A stretch of 64,000 nucleotides of DNA from positions 132,388 to 196,387 of the forward strand of contig MEHQ01002433.1 in the NCBI GenBank assembly GCA_008828725.1. Direction: 5' to 3'. Origin of the DNA: Saccharina japonica (Eukaryota > Sar > Phaeophyceae > Laminariales > Laminariaceae). Position 1 is the first letter of the stretch; each line of letters begins with the position of its first letter. The notes below the pieces were generated by a model. The model was given only the letters and a program-made list of their open reading frames with translations, did no database searches and was not told the DNA's origin. Shown here piece after piece: positions 63,923-64,000 of this stretch. The position numbers and the translations under genes were made by a program.

Positions 63923-64000
63923 AATACACATGAGGCATATTTATTGTGTACAATATCCATCGGTGAGATGTTCGTCCATAATTTGCGACATGTATATATT

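Noticed and set aside
1-64000. CRISPR array, operon or bacterial-type signals
   Set aside because: No regularly spaced short repeats with unique spacers, no Shine-Dalgarno-led gene strings; all defensible coding sequence is in spliced exons.

Overview
This is an intron-rich, repeat-laden stretch of a eukaryotic nuclear genome. Coding sequence occurs only as short exons with GT..AG borders, inside kilobases of microsatellites, MITEs, retroposons and tandem duplications. There are no operons or bacterial signals. One gene is recognisable: a CWC16-family splicing factor (CCDC130/YJU2B type) whose C-terminal part resembles the plant version. That, the tRNA-headed SINE and the TAG/CAG/TACGTAC-rich intergenic DNA suggest a photosynthetic protist, perhaps a stramenopile (brown-alga-like) alga. 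This assignment is tentative because nothing in the window settles it.

Layout. 0-12 kb: degenerate GGGTCG repeats, an approx. 0.8-kb tandem duplication, several MITEs and a full SINE. 11.9-12.3 kb: one minus-strand exon with a HAD-type aspartate motif. 12-31 kb: no gene I can defend; it holds microsatellites, CCATGG-dense repeat blocks, MITE clusters and poly(C)-associated repeats. 31.6-33.3 kb: a 111-nt exon-like segment duplicated in tandem with a SINE fragment. 33.3-38.9 kb: MITE remnants. 38.9-54.0 kb: a plus-strand gene model of five phase-compatible exons (an unrecognised, probably nuclear, disordered protein). Its fourth exon is present twice, identically, inside a 1.8-kb tandem duplication. 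54.1-58.9 kb: CCATGG repeats and other repeats. 58.9-63.3 kb: the CWC16-family gene on the minus strand, with its last three coding exons in the window and its 5' exons beyond the right edge.

Repeats carry most of the information. A PIF/Harbinger-like MITE occurs seven times, always beside TTA or TAA. A piggyBac-like TTAA MITE sits, in all but one case, at one position and in one orientation inside another MITE family (called R2 here). At 43.9-45.0 kb at least three elements are nested, probably inside R2. Two otherwise unrelated short repeat families (called pC-A and pC-B) share a terminus, ATGAGTAC followed by a variable poly(C) run, and pC-A has copies truncated at the opposite end. They look like retroposons with poly(C) rather than poly(A) tails, which is the most unusual thing here.

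The genes do not form an evident pathway. Exon borders were placed by eye from splice consensus and reading-frame phase, without transcript evidence.
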